From Acidobacteriota bacterium (GTDB lineage: Bacteria > Acidobacteriota > Polarisedimenticolia > Polarisedimenticolales > Polarisedimenticolaceae): 31,876 nucleotides of DNA. Location: NCBI GenBank assembly GCA_011773795.1, contig WVWW01000195.1, forward strand, positions 1 to 31,876, written 5' to 3'. The notes under the pieces were generated by a model that saw nothing but the letters and a program-made list of their open reading frames with translations, was not told the origin of the DNA and made no database searches. Of this stretch, positions 1 to 9,443 are shown in pieces (position 1 is the first letter of the stretch; each line of letters begins with the position of its first letter). Position numbers and translations under genes: made by a program.

Positions 1-216
1 GTCATGGAGTACGCGGGCAGGTTCGTGCCCCCGGGGAAAGCCGCAAGGGCGGTCGGCATGATCAAACGGGCCGTGCAGTCGGGGGCGGAGGCCGGCTTCC
101 ACGAGGGCCTGGCGCTGGAGCGCGAGCTGCAGCAGCAACTCTTCTGCGGCGAGGATGCCGCCGAGGGCCTGGACGCCTACCTGAACAAACGCAAGGCCGT
201 GTTCAAGGCCAGGTGA
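1..216 (+). CDS. Enoyl-CoA hydratase/isomerase (crotonase family), C-terminal end only
   Basis: This is the 3' end of a gene that begins before the window; the frame is open from base 1 to a TGA at 214-216. The ~70 visible residues match the C-terminal trimerisation helices of crotonases: a helix around MIKRAVQSG, then the acidic LALERELQQQLF segment, then the closing signature of the type EDAAEGLDAYLNKRKAVFKAR. That ending (acidic-EG-x-x-A-F/Y-L-x-K-R-K-x-x-F-x-x-R) is typical of enoyl-CoA hydratases of beta-oxidation and related acyl-CoA pathways. The active-site part lies outside the window, so hydratase, isomerase or another crotonase reaction cannot be told apart. The next gene starts 3 bases after the stop, so the two are probably co-transcribed. 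Confidence 0.85.
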   Translation, partial: VMEYAGRFVPPGKAARAVGMIKRAVQSGAEAGFHEGLALERELQQQLFCGEDAAEGLDAYLNKRKAVFKAR

Positions 217-219
217 AGC

Positions 220-1293
220 GTGGCCACCGGCCCGGATACGCTGGTGATCCAGACCGGGTTCCTGGGCGACCTGGTGCTGACGCTGCCGTTGCTGGCCGCC
301 CTACACGAGCGGCGACCGGAGCGCCACGTGACGGTCGCCGTGCGGGAGGGTCTCGGAGACCTGATCCGCGACCAGCCGGGAGTCGCCGACACGATCGTCA
401 TCCGCAAACGCCAGACCTGGCGCGAGCAGGTGGTGACCGACGTGGTGCGATTCCGGCGGCTGCGAGCGACGGGCTTCCGGACGGTGCTCTTGGCGCATCG
501 TTCCTTCCGCACCGGACTCCACGCGTTCTGCACGCGTGCACCACGCAGGATCGGGTTTGCCGCGGCGCCGTCGAGTTGGGCCTGCACCCGGACCGTCGCC
601 TACGACACGCGGCGGCACGTGAGCGAGCGCTTCCTGGCGCTGCTCGACGAGGATATGTCCGCGGTGCGCGCGCCGAGCTACGCGGTCGCCGGCGCCGCCC
701 GCGAGGCCGCCGAGCGGCTACTCGCCGAGCACGGAGTCCCGGACGGTGACCCGTTCGTCACGATTGCCCCCGGATCGGTCTGGGCGACCAAGCGATGGAC
801 CGAGGCCGGTTTCAGTGAGCTGGCGCGTTGGGCCGTCGCGCGCGGCTTTCGCGTGGTGCTCGTGGGGACCGCCGAGGAGCACGCCCGCTGCGACCGCGTG
901 CGCAGCGCGACCGGCGAGGGCGCGATCAACCTGTCCGGTCGCACGGGACCTGCCGCGCTCGCCGCGATCCTCGAGCGTGCTCGCGCACATCTCGGCAACG
1001 ATTCCGGCCCCGGCCATCTCGCCGCCGCGGTCGGCACACCCGTGGTAGCGATCTTCGGCCCGACCGACCCCGGGGCGGGATTCCATCCGCTGGGCAACCG
1101 TGTCCTGGTGGCCGATATCGGGTCGGGCTTGGATTGCCGCCCCTGCAGCGTCCACGGCTCACGCCGTTGCCCGGTCGGTCATCACCGCTGCATGAACGAT
1201 CTCGAAGCGCGCACGGTCATCGAGGCCATCGAGCGCTGGCCGCTCAACCCGATCGTGTCGTGCCGGGATACGCCTCCAGCGCGGCCCGGATGA
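220..1293 (+). CDS. waaF: Glycosyltransferase family 9 (lipopolysaccharide heptosyltransferase II-like)
   Basis: A 357-residue GT-B glycosyltransferase, a normal length for GT9. It probably adds L-glycero-D-manno-heptose from ADP-heptose to the LPS inner core at the cytoplasmic face of the inner membrane. The N-terminus has the acceptor-domain pattern of a short strand followed by GFLGDLVLTLPLLAAL. The C-terminal donor-binding half shows APGSVWATKRW (about residues 181-191), NDSGPGHLAAAVGTPVVAIFGPTDP (from N260) and a Cys-rich WaaF-like tail (CRPC...CP..H..CM). Translation starts at GTG 220, 3 bases after the upstream stop; no strong Shine-Dalgarno is visible, which suits coupling to the gene before it. 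The last 50 bases overlap the 3' end of the opposing aminotransferase. Assignment to GT9 is firm; heptosyltransferase II over other GT9 enzymes is inferred from the tail motif. Confidence 0.85.
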   Translation: MATGPDTLVIQTGFLGDLVLTLPLLAALHERRPERHVTVAVREGLGDLIRDQPGVADTIVIRKRQTWREQVVTDVVRFRRLRATGFRTVLLAHRSFRTGLHAFCTRAPRRIGFAAAPSSWACTRTVAYDTRRHVSERFLALLDEDMSAVRAPSYAVAGAAREAAERLLAEHGVPDGDPFVTIAPGSVWATKRWTEAGFSELARWAVARGFRVVLVGTAEEHARCDRVRSATGEGAINLSGRTGPAALAAILERARAHLGNDSGPGHLAAAVGTPVVAIFGPTDPGAGFHPLGNRVLVADIGSGLDCRPCSVHGSRRCPVGHHRCMNDLEARTVIEAIERWPLNPIVSCRDTPPARPG

Positions 1294-2452
1294 CGTTCAT
1301 CGCGCGCGCGAGCTCGTCGGTGTTCAGCACGTAAGCGATCCGCGCCTCGTCGACGCCCGCACCCGGAGTGGCATAAAACCCGTCGGCCGGGGCCAGCATC
1401 ACCGTCTCGTTGTCGACTTCGAAGTCGCGCAGCAGGAACTCGGCGAACTTCTGCGCGTCGTCGACCGGTAGCTTGGCGCACATGTAGAAGGCGCCTTGGG
1501 GGCGCCGAACCAGGACACCCGGCATCGCGTCGAGCGCTTCGAACACCAGATTGCGCCGCCGCTCGTACTCGGTCACCACGGAGGCCATGTAGTCGCCGCC
1601 GATGCGGTTGAACACCGCGCCGACGTGCTGTCCCAGCGTCGGCGGGCAGAGACGCGCCTGGCCGAAGCGCAACACGGCGTCCATGAACTCCGCGTTCTTG
1701 GACGCGATCCAGCCGACCCGTGCGCCGCACAGCGAGACGCGTTTGGAGAGACTGTCCGTCAGCACGATCTGCCGGTCCAGCCCCTCGAGGGTCGCCGCGG
1801 AGCGGTGTTTCGCGCCGTCATAGGTGAATTCGCGGTAGACCTCGTCGGCCACGAGGTAGAGTTGATGGCGGCGGCACACGTCGCCGACGGCTTCCAGCTC
1901 CTCGTCGCCGTACACCGTGCCGGTCGGGTTGTTCGGCGAGCAGAGCAGGATCGCCCTCGTCTTGGGTCCGATCTGCCGTTCGATGGTTCCGACATCCGGC
2001 AGGTGATACCCGTCTTCCGCATAGGTCGTGATCGGGCGGGTGCGTACACCCACCATCGCGGCGAAGCCGCTGTAGTTCGTGTAGAAGGGCTCGAAGACCA
2101 GCACGTCGTCCCCGTGGTCGGCGATTGCGGCCAGGGTGAACAGCAACGCCTCGCTCCCGCCCGTCGTGGCGAACAGCTCCTCCGTCCGATACGTGAGGCC
2201 GAGACTGTCGTAGTACTCGCGGACGGCTTCGATGAACTCCGGCAGGCCTTCGGAGGGGCCGTACGCGACGTTCGGCTGGTCGAACGTCTGCAGGCGTTCG
2301 AGCACCTCGCGCGGCGCGGGGATGTCCGGCTGCCCGATGTTGAGCTGGAAGACGTGGCGACCGCTGCGTCGCGCCTCGGCGGCGAACGGCGCCAGCCGGC
2401 GGATCGGTGAAGCGGGTTGCTCGGCGGCGCGACGCGCCAATCGGACGGCCAT
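1244..2452 (-). CDS. Pyridoxal-phosphate aminotransferase, class I/II (aspartate aminotransferase-like)
   Basis: A 402-residue fold-type I aminotransferase that moves an amino group between an amino acid and a 2-oxo acid in the cytoplasm. Visible signatures are the N-terminal substrate loop LNIGQPDIPAP (residues 37-47), the cofactor-phosphate segment TTGGSEALLF, the SPNNPTG motif (172-178), the pyridine-binding D203 with Y206 in VADEVY, and the Schiff-base lysine K237 in TDSLSKRVSLCGARVGW. The start is ATG at 2452-2450, preceded by a perfect AGGAGG (2463-2458, 5 bases before the start). It reads divergently from the biotin carboxylase, and a TGCTAACAT extended -10 lies on this strand at 2494-2486. 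The gene converges on the heptosyltransferase with a 50-base overlap. The exact amino donor cannot be read from the sequence; aspartate, alanine or aromatic substrates are all possible. Confidence 0.9.
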   Translation of the reverse strand: MAVRLARRAAEQPASPIRRLAPFAAEARRSGRHVFQLNIGQPDIPAPREVLERLQTFDQPNVAYGPSEGLPEFIEAVREYYDSLGLTYRTEELFATTGGSEALLFTLAAIADHGDDVLVFEPFYTNYSGFAAMVGVRTRPITTYAEDGYHLPDVGTIERQIGPKTRAILLCSPNNPTGTVYGDEELEAVGDVCRRHQLYLVADEVYREFTYDGAKHRSAATLEGLDRQIVLTDSLSKRVSLCGARVGWIASKNAEFMDAVLRFGQARLCPPTLGQHVGAVFNRIGGDYMASVVTEYERRRNLVFEALDAMPGVLVRRPQGAFYMCAKLPVDDAQKFAEFLLRDFEVDNETVMLAPADGFYATPGAGVDEARIAYVLNTDELARAMNVIRAALEAYPGTTRSG

Positions 2453-2485
2453 GAAAACCTCCTGGAAGACGAGTGCCGGACAACG

Positions 2486-2494
2486 ATGTTAGCA
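2486..2494 (-). promoter_or_regulatory. Extended -10 element, aminotransferase promoter
   Basis: On the minus strand this reads TGCTAACAT, which fits TGnTAnnnT and lies 34 bases upstream of the aminotransferase ATG. No good -35 is visible at the usual spacing, which an extended -10 can tolerate. It lies back to back with the plus-strand element at 2504-2512. Confidence 0.4.
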
Positions 2495-2503
2495 GGGGAA
2501 CGG

Positions 2504-2512
2504 TGCTAGACT
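2504..2512 (+). promoter_or_regulatory. Extended -10 element, acyl-CoA carboxylase operon promoter
   Basis: Reads TGCTAGACT (TGnTAnnnT), with a predicted transcription start near 2519 and the biotin carboxylase start at 2550. It is separated by 9 bases from the opposing element at 2486-2494. No clear -35 is present. Confidence 0.4.
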
Positions 2513-2549
2513 CGCCCCTTCGTGGGACGTCCGTCCTCGTGGAGGAGAT

Positions 2550-3893
2550 GTGTTTCGGCGCATCCTGGTCGCCAACCGTGGGGAAATCGCCGCACGGATC
2601 CTGCGCGCCTGTGAGGCGCTCGGGATCGAGTCCGTGGTCGTCCACTCCGACGCCGATCGCGGGGCCCCCTGGCTCGGTTCCGCCACGAAGACCGTCTGCC
2701 TCGGGCCGGGCCGTCCGTCGGACAGCTACCTGAATGCGTCGGCGGTCCTACAGGCCGCCGAGCAGACCGAGTGCCAGGCGCTGCATCCGGGCTACGGCTT
2801 CCTCGCCGAGAGCGGCGTGTTCGCGGCTCGCTGCGAACAGCAGGGTCTGACGTTCATCGGACCCGGCGCGGCCGCCATCCGCAAGATGGGTGACAAGGCG
2901 TCGGCCAAACGGACCATGGCCGACCATGGGCTCGACACGATCCCCGGTTCGGCCGGGATCCTCGATGATGTGGCGGAAGCCCGCGGCATCGCGGACGACG
3001 TGGGCTACCCGGTGTTCCTGAAGGCCACCGCGGGAGGTGGCGGGAAAGGCATGCGCCGCTGCGATCGGCCGGATCAGCTCGACACGGCCTTCGCCGAAGC
3101 TTCCCTGGAGGCGCGGAACGCCTTCGGCGACCCGTCGCTGTACCTCGAGAAGTTGATCGAGGGCGGGCGCCACATCGAGTTCCAGGTGCTGTGTGACGCT
3201 TACGGGAACGCGATCCACCTGCGCGAGCGGGACTGCTCGATCCAGCGAAACAACCAGAAACTGATCGAGGAGTCGCCGTCTCCCGGGCTCGCCGATGACG
3301 ATCGATCCCGCGTGGGTGACCACGTCGCGCGGGCGCTCGCCTCATCGGGCTATGTCAACGCCGGGACGGTCGAGTTCCTCCAGGAGCCCGGTGGGGCGCT
3401 TTACTTCATGGAGGTGAATGCGCGCCTCCAGGTCGAGCACCCGGTGACCGAGATGATCACCGGCGTGGACCTCGTCGAGCAGCAGATCCGCGTCGCCGCC
3501 AACGAGCCGCTGGCGATCACGCAGGACGAGCTCCGGTTTCAAGGGCACGCAATCGAGTTTCGCATCAACGCGGAGGACGTCGATGCCGGGTTCCGTCCCG
3601 ACCCCGGGGTGATCTCTCGTTTCATCGCGCCCAACGGGTCGGCCGGAGTGCGCTGGGACTCCGCGGTTCGCGAGGGCTACCGGATCCCGCCGTGGTACGA
3701 CTCGATGATCGGCAAGCTGATCGTCCACGCCGCGACACGCGACGCGGCGCTGGAGCGCGGCGCGAGCGCCCTCGATTCGCTCGTGATCGAGGGCGTCCGC
3801 ACGACCGTCGCGTTGCACCGCCGCATCCTCGACGACGACGCGTTCCGCGCGGGGCGTTACGATCTCAACCGTCTGACCGAGATACTGGGGTAA
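2550..3893 (+). CDS. accC: Biotin carboxylase subunit of an acyl-CoA carboxylase
   Basis: A 447-residue biotin carboxylase. It uses ATP and bicarbonate to carboxylate biotin on the carrier encoded two genes downstream. The whole chain matches the family: the N-terminal MFRRILVANRGEIAARI, HPGYGFLAE (79-87), the glycine-rich ATP loop KATAGGGGKGMR (158-169), the RDCSIQRNNQK segment, and MEVNARLQVEHPVTE with its catalytic Glu/Arg set. The start is GTG 2550, which gives exactly the family N-terminus; an ATG two bases earlier (2548) is in another frame. GGAGGAG at 2541-2547 is the Shine-Dalgarno, placed rather close to the start. The gene is the first of a tight operon, with the next start 2 bases after the stop. 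Because the same subunit type serves acetyl-, propionyl-, methylcrotonyl- and geranyl-CoA carboxylases, the symbol denotes only the subunit type. Confidence 0.93.
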   Translation: MFRRILVANRGEIAARILRACEALGIESVVVHSDADRGAPWLGSATKTVCLGPGRPSDSYLNASAVLQAAEQTECQALHPGYGFLAESGVFAARCEQQGLTFIGPGAAAIRKMGDKASAKRTMADHGLDTIPGSAGILDDVAEARGIADDVGYPVFLKATAGGGGKGMRRCDRPDQLDTAFAEASLEARNAFGDPSLYLEKLIEGGRHIEFQVLCDAYGNAIHLRERDCSIQRNNQKLIEESPSPGLADDDRSRVGDHVARALASSGYVNAGTVEFLQEPGGALYFMEVNARLQVEHPVTEMITGVDLVEQQIRVAANEPLAITQDELRFQGHAIEFRINAEDVDAGFRPDPGVISRFIAPNGSAGVRWDSAVREGYRIPPWYDSMIGKLIVHAATRDAALERGASALDSLVIEGVRTTVALHRRILDDDAFRAGRYDLNRLTEILG

Positions 3894-3895
3894 GG

Positions 3896-5617
<1,722 letters not shown>

Positions 5618-5620
5618 TCG

Positions 5621-6199
5621 ATGACTCGTCTCGAGTTGGAGCTGTTGCTCGAGGGGGACCCGACGACGGGTTGGATCGTCCGTGCGCCGGCCGTCGGCAC
5701 CTGGAGCTGCATCCCGGCGGTCGGCGCGGCCGTTGCCGACGCCGGGGCGGGGGTCCTGACCCAGGCTGGACGCCGCTACTTGCTGACGCTCCCCCCGGGC
5801 AGCGGCGGACGCGTCGCGATGGTCTCGGCGGGCGGCCGCCGGGCGCTCGATGTCGAGTGGGGCCAGGAGCTGTTCCGGATCGACGCCCTCGCAGACGTGG
5901 GCGCGGTCGTGGGAACGGGCACGGATGCAACCGCCGCGGCGGCCCCGCCGAACGTCCTCGTGGCGCCGAGCGACGGTGTCTTCTACACGAGACCGACGCC
6001 CGACGCAGCGCCGTTCGCGGACATCGGCTCGACGATCCGGCGCGGCCAACCGGTCGGGTTGATCGAGGTCATGAAGACCTTCAACCACGTCCTGTTCGAG
6101 GGCGACGGGCTACCGGAGGCGGCTGTCGTCGTCGAGTACCTCGTCGCCGACGGCCAGGCGGTCACCGCGGGCTCCGCGATCCTGCGATTCGAGCTCTAG
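5621..6199 (+). CDS. Biotin carboxyl carrier protein of the acyl-CoA carboxylase
   Basis: A 192-residue protein whose C-terminal ~80 residues form an AccB-like biotinyl domain: VAPSDGVFYTRPTPDAAPFADIGS, then EVMKTFN with the biotin-accepting lysine K152, then the second strand set ending at residue 192. The usual family motif is EAMKM; here it is EVMKT. Residues ~20-88 look like a second, degenerate biotinyl/lipoyl-type barrel (PAVGTWS...PGSGGRV...VEWGQELFRI). No lysine occurs anywhere before K152. An Ala/Thr-rich linker (about 93-110) joins the halves. The gene starts 3 bases after the carboxyltransferase stop and ends 4 bases from the end of the convergent E1 gene. It completes the set needed for a working biotin-dependent carboxylase. 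Confidence 0.88.
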   Translation: MTRLELELLLEGDPTTGWIVRAPAVGTWSCIPAVGAAVADAGAGVLTQAGRRYLLTLPPGSGGRVAMVSAGGRRALDVEWGQELFRIDALADVGAVVGTGTDATAAAAPPNVLVAPSDGVFYTRPTPDAAPFADIGSTIRRGQPVGLIEVMKTFNHVLFEGDGLPEAAVVVEYLVADGQAVTAGSAILRFEL

Positions 6200-6203
6200 A
6201 CGC

Positions 6204-8312
6204 CTAGAACGCGACCAGCGCCCGGATGGCCTCCTGGATGTCGTCCACCTGCGGGAGGATGTAGTCCTCGAGCTCGGGGGCGTAGCCGACGAAGGTATCC
6301 GTGCCTGTCAGCCGCCGGACGGGTCCGTCGAGATCGGTGTAGAGCTCCTCGGACAGGCGTGCGGCCAATTCGGCACCATACCCCCAGGAGAGCGAGTCCT
6401 CGTGCAAAACCAAAGCCTTGCTCGTCTTGCGCACCGAGGCGTGGATCGTGTCCCAGTCCACGGGCGAGAGCGTGCGCAGATCGATGACCTCGACGGACGC
6501 CTCGTCACCGAGCTTGCGACAGGCCTGGACCGCGCGGTGGACCGTCGCCCCGTAGGTGATCAGCGTGACATCCTCGCCGGGTTGCACGATCTGGGCGCGC
6601 CCCAGCGGGATCGAGTGCTCCGGCCCGGGGTAGGCCGCCTTGTTGTAGGTCTGGCGGTAGAGGTGTTTGTGCTCGAGAAACAGGACGGGGTCGTCGCAGC
6701 GGATCGCGGTGCGCAGCAGGCCGTTCGCGTCCAGGGCGTTCGACGGGCAGACGACCCGCAGGCCCGGGTTGGCGGTGAACAGCGAGGCCCCGCTCTGGCT
6801 GTGGTAAACGGCACCGCCGCGGATGTAGCCGCCGTAGGTGGTGCGCACGACCAGCGGGCACTTGAAGGTGTTGTTCGAGCGCCAGCGCATCGTGGCCAGC
6901 TCGCTGCGGATCTGGTGGAACGCCGGCCAGATGTAGTCGAAGAACTGGATCTCGACCACGGGCTTGAGGCCGCGTAGCGCCATGCCGATGGCGCGGCCGA
7001 CGATGTTGGCCTCGGCGAGAGGGGAGTTGAACACGCGACGGCTGCCGAACTCGCGCTGGAGCCCCCAGGTCACTTTGAAGACGCCGCCCTTGCCCTTGAC
7101 CTCGTCGAGGGCCTCCTCGCGCGAGGCGTCGGCGACGTCCTCGCCGAACATCACGATGCGCTCGTCGCGGCGCATCTCGTCGCGCATGCACTTGTTCAGC
7201 AGGTCGACCATGGTGGTCGGGTTGCCCTCGAACTCGGCAGCCACCGAGAACCGCTCAGCGGTCGGATCCAGATCGTGGGAGTACACGTAGTCGAGCGCCG
7301 ACTCGGGTACCGGGCGGGAGCCCTCGTAGGCGCGATCGCACGCGGTGTTGACCTCCTCGACCACCTGGGTCTCGAGCGCCTTCAAGATGTCCGGCTCAAC
7401 GATCCGCTCGCGGGTCAGCAGCTCGGGGAAAGTCCTCAACGGATCGCGTTTCTCTTCTTCCGCGCGTTCCTCGGCTGTCTTGTAGTGCGTCTCGTCATCG
7501 GAGAGCGAGTGGCTGTAGGGGCGGATCACGTGGGCGTGGACGAGCGCCGGCCCCTTGCGGGCGCGGCAGTGATCGGCGGCTTCCTGGAGCGCGGCGATGC
7601 TGGCCAGGACGTCGCAGCCGTCGACCTCGCGGATCAGGAGGTCGGGGAATCCGGCGACCAGCTTGCTGATGCTGCCGCCCGCGGTGTTGACCTCGACGGG
7701 GACCGAGATCGCGTATCCGTTGTCCTCGATGACGAAGAGCACGGGCAGCTTGAGGTTGCAGGCCGTGTTGAGCGCTTCCCAGAACTCGCCCTCGCTGGTC
7801 GTGCCGTCCCCGCCGGTGACCAGTACGACCTCGTCGTCCTCGAAACGCACGCCGAGATCGGCGGCGTGCCCCGCGGCGTACAGGCCGGCCTCGGCGCAGC
7901 CGACGGCCTGCAGAAACTGGCTGCCCGTGGGCGAGGAGGTGTTGGCGATGTTGAGCGCGGGCGAGGAGAAGTGCGCAGGCATCTGACGGCCGCCGCCCTG
8001 CGGGCACTCGGCCGTGCCCGCGGCTTGTTGGAACTGCTCCAACACGGGCTGACCGAGCCCGAGGGCCGCCGCGCGGTCGCGGTAGTAGAAAAAGAACCAA
8101 TCGTGGGCCGGCCGCATCACGTGACCGACCGCCGCCCCGAGCGCCTCGTGCCCCACGCCGTTGATCTGGAAGAAGATCTTGTTCTGGCGCTTGAGCTGGA
8201 TCTCCTTGTCGTCGACCGTTCGCGCCAACAGCATCGTTCGGTAGAGATCGAGCAACTGCTGGCGGGTCAATCCGCTCAGGCTCTTCGTTTCGGCTTGGGT
8301 CTCCGGGGGCAC
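6204..8312 (-). CDS. 2-oxo-acid dehydrogenase E1, fused alpha and beta subunits (branched-chain type)
   Basis: A 702-residue thiamine-diphosphate enzyme that decarboxylates a 2-oxo acid and passes the acyl group to a lipoyl E2. Residues 1-~340 are E1-alpha: the ThDP/Mg motif runs from GDGTTSEGEFWEA (168-180) to N198 in EDNGYAIS, and the loop HVIRPYSHSLSDDE resembles the regulatory loop of branched-chain E1-alpha. Residues ~365-702 are E1-beta (MFGEDVADASREEALDEVKGKGGVFKVTWGL, then SPLAEANIVGRAIGMALRG, and the C-terminal transketolase domain). The start is GTG 8312, with AGGAGGAG 8 bases upstream (8328-8321). The upstream neighbour on the same strand ends 57 bases away. No E2 or E3 gene is in the window. 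Substrate could be branched-chain 2-oxo acids or pyruvate; single-chain E1 fusions of this kind occur in several Gram-negative phyla. Confidence 0.88.
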   Translation of the reverse strand: MPPETQAETKSLSGLTRQQLLDLYRTMLLARTVDDKEIQLKRQNKIFFQINGVGHEALGAAVGHVMRPAHDWFFFYYRDRAAALGLGQPVLEQFQQAAGTAECPQGGGRQMPAHFSSPALNIANTSSPTGSQFLQAVGCAEAGLYAAGHAADLGVRFEDDEVVLVTGGDGTTSEGEFWEALNTACNLKLPVLFVIEDNGYAISVPVEVNTAGGSISKLVAGFPDLLIREVDGCDVLASIAALQEAADHCRARKGPALVHAHVIRPYSHSLSDDETHYKTAEERAEEEKRDPLRTFPELLTRERIVEPDILKALETQVVEEVNTACDRAYEGSRPVPESALDYVYSHDLDPTAERFSVAAEFEGNPTTMVDLLNKCMRDEMRRDERIVMFGEDVADASREEALDEVKGKGGVFKVTWGLQREFGSRRVFNSPLAEANIVGRAIGMALRGLKPVVEIQFFDYIWPAFHQIRSELATMRWRSNNTFKCPLVVRTTYGGYIRGGAVYHSQSGASLFTANPGLRVVCPSNALDANGLLRTAIRCDDPVLFLEHKHLYRQTYNKAAYPGPEHSIPLGRAQIVQPGEDVTLITYGATVHRAVQACRKLGDEASVEVIDLRTLSPVDWDTIHASVRKTSKALVLHEDSLSWGYGAELAARLSEELYTDLDGPVRRLTGTDTFVGYAPELEDYILPQVDDIQEAIRALVAF

Positions 8313-8369
8313 GCTCGCTTCTCCTCCTCGATACCGACGCTGCGGCGACGGGTTACGGTCGATCGACGA

Positions 8370-9347
8370 TCAAGGCATCTTCGGCGACCCCAAGGCCGGG
8401 GGATCGGCCCGTGGGTCCGCAACGGGGGCGCCGGGGGCAACCTCATCCGAGGTCTCGGGATTATAGCTTGTCGGGGCAGTTTCCTCTGCGGGGGGCAATT
8501 CCGGCTCCATATGAACCAATTTCAGGATGATCACGGACGCATCCTGCTCCGTATACCCCTGTCGGGCCAGGATCACGTAGCCGTCGGGCGTCGCCACAGG
8601 AGACCCCACGATCACGTCGCCCTCCTCGGCCAGACGGTAGCGGAGCACGACGGAGCCGCTGTAGACATCGAGCACGACCAACTCCGCGCCGGGTTCGGGG
8701 ACGGCCAGGATCGCGGCGACCTGCGGCGCCCTCTCGGTCCCGGTGGCGACCCACAGCGCGAGCTCGCGGAGCACGCGCCCCTCGAGGGCCGTGGCCCACA
8801 ACCGGTGCCCGTTCTTGCGCCGTACGCCGTAGATCCGATTGTCCGAAGATCCGAAGTAGACCCGTTTCGCGGTCATGACGGGTGGGACCGGGGCGAGACC
8901 CGGCACGCGAAGCCGCCAGCGGCGACGCCACCCACTCCCGCAACCCTTGCAAGCTTTCTGAACCACCAGGCGGCCGTCGACCGGTTTGGCCCGGTGCGAT
9001 CGATCGGGGCTCAGGCCCCAGTCCGCCGAGGGCTCCGTCGCCAAAAACGCCACCCGTTCGGCCGTGGGTGTGGGCCCGGCCCAGTTGACTCGAACCGGGC
9101 CGGCAGCGGTGCCCACGTAGACCGCGCCATCGAGGTCCCGGGGTCCCGAAACGAGCGGCCCGACGATCCCGATATCGGTCACGCTCTCGAACTGGAGCTC
9201 GGGCGGGTCGGGCCTCGGCGGCTGGTAGGTCAGTGGATCGGGGAACTGGTTCTGGAACCCCGCGCCGCTGGAGGTCGTCTGAGCCGCCGACGGGAGGGTC
9301 GGGCCGGCGATCGCCAGTCCGGCCACCAGGAGGAGAGCCCGTTTCAC
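8370..9347 (-). CDS. Exported beta-propeller (PQQ-repeat-like) protein of unknown function
   Basis: A 325-residue protein with an N-terminal signal peptide: KR, then ALLLVAGLAIAGPTL, cleavage probably after SAA near residue 23. The body has repeats of the PQQ/WD-like propeller kind, clearest in RVYFGSSDNRIYGVRRKNGHRLW and in ELVVLDVYSGSVVLRYRL, each ending in the gly-x-x-x-W/Y pattern of such blades. A CKGCG pair lies mid-protein. The C-terminal ~50 residues are Pro/Ala/Glu-rich and probably disordered. The start is uncertain: GTG 9347 gives a compact signal peptide with GGTGAT as Shine-Dalgarno, while GTG 9359 adds four residues. It lies upstream of the E1 gene on the same strand and diverges from hisS. 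No specific function is recognised; a periplasmic or outer-membrane scaffold role would be a guess. Confidence 0.72.
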   Translation of the reverse strand: MKRALLLVAGLAIAGPTLPSAAQTTSSGAGFQNQFPDPLTYQPPRPDPPELQFESVTDIGIVGPLVSGPRDLDGAVYVGTAAGPVRVNWAGPTPTAERVAFLATEPSADWGLSPDRSHRAKPVDGRLVVQKACKGCGSGWRRRWRLRVPGLAPVPPVMTAKRVYFGSSDNRIYGVRRKNGHRLWATALEGRVLRELALWVATGTERAPQVAAILAVPEPGAELVVLDVYSGSVVLRYRLAEEGDVIVGSPVATPDGYVILARQGYTEQDASVIILKLVHMEPELPPAEETAPTSYNPETSDEVAPGAPVADPRADPPALGSPKMP

Positions 9348-9402
9348 GCGGTTAATCACCCATCCATAGTAAACGGATCGCCCTCCGACCGACGAATCGG
9401 TC

Positions 9403-9432
9403 TTGGTGTGGCTCCCACAATGCGGGTATGTT
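9403..9432 (+). promoter_or_regulatory. Probable hisS promoter
   Basis: TTGGTG (9403-9408), an 18-base spacer and TATGTT (9427-9432). The predicted start of transcription is only about 5 bases before the hisS ATG at 9444, so the message may be leaderless; no Shine-Dalgarno is visible there. Confidence 0.35.
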
Positions 9433-9443
9433 AAGAGCCCCCC

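Noticed and set aside
3692..3895. N-terminal extension of the carboxyltransferase into the biotin carboxylase gene
   Set aside because: The extension has no homology and lies inside a conserved gene; ATG 3896 gives the expected length.
7275..9434. A 719-codon open frame on the plus strand opposite the E1 and propeller genes
   Set aside because: It spans two real minus-strand genes and their gap, has no recognisable domain, and is an antisense shadow.
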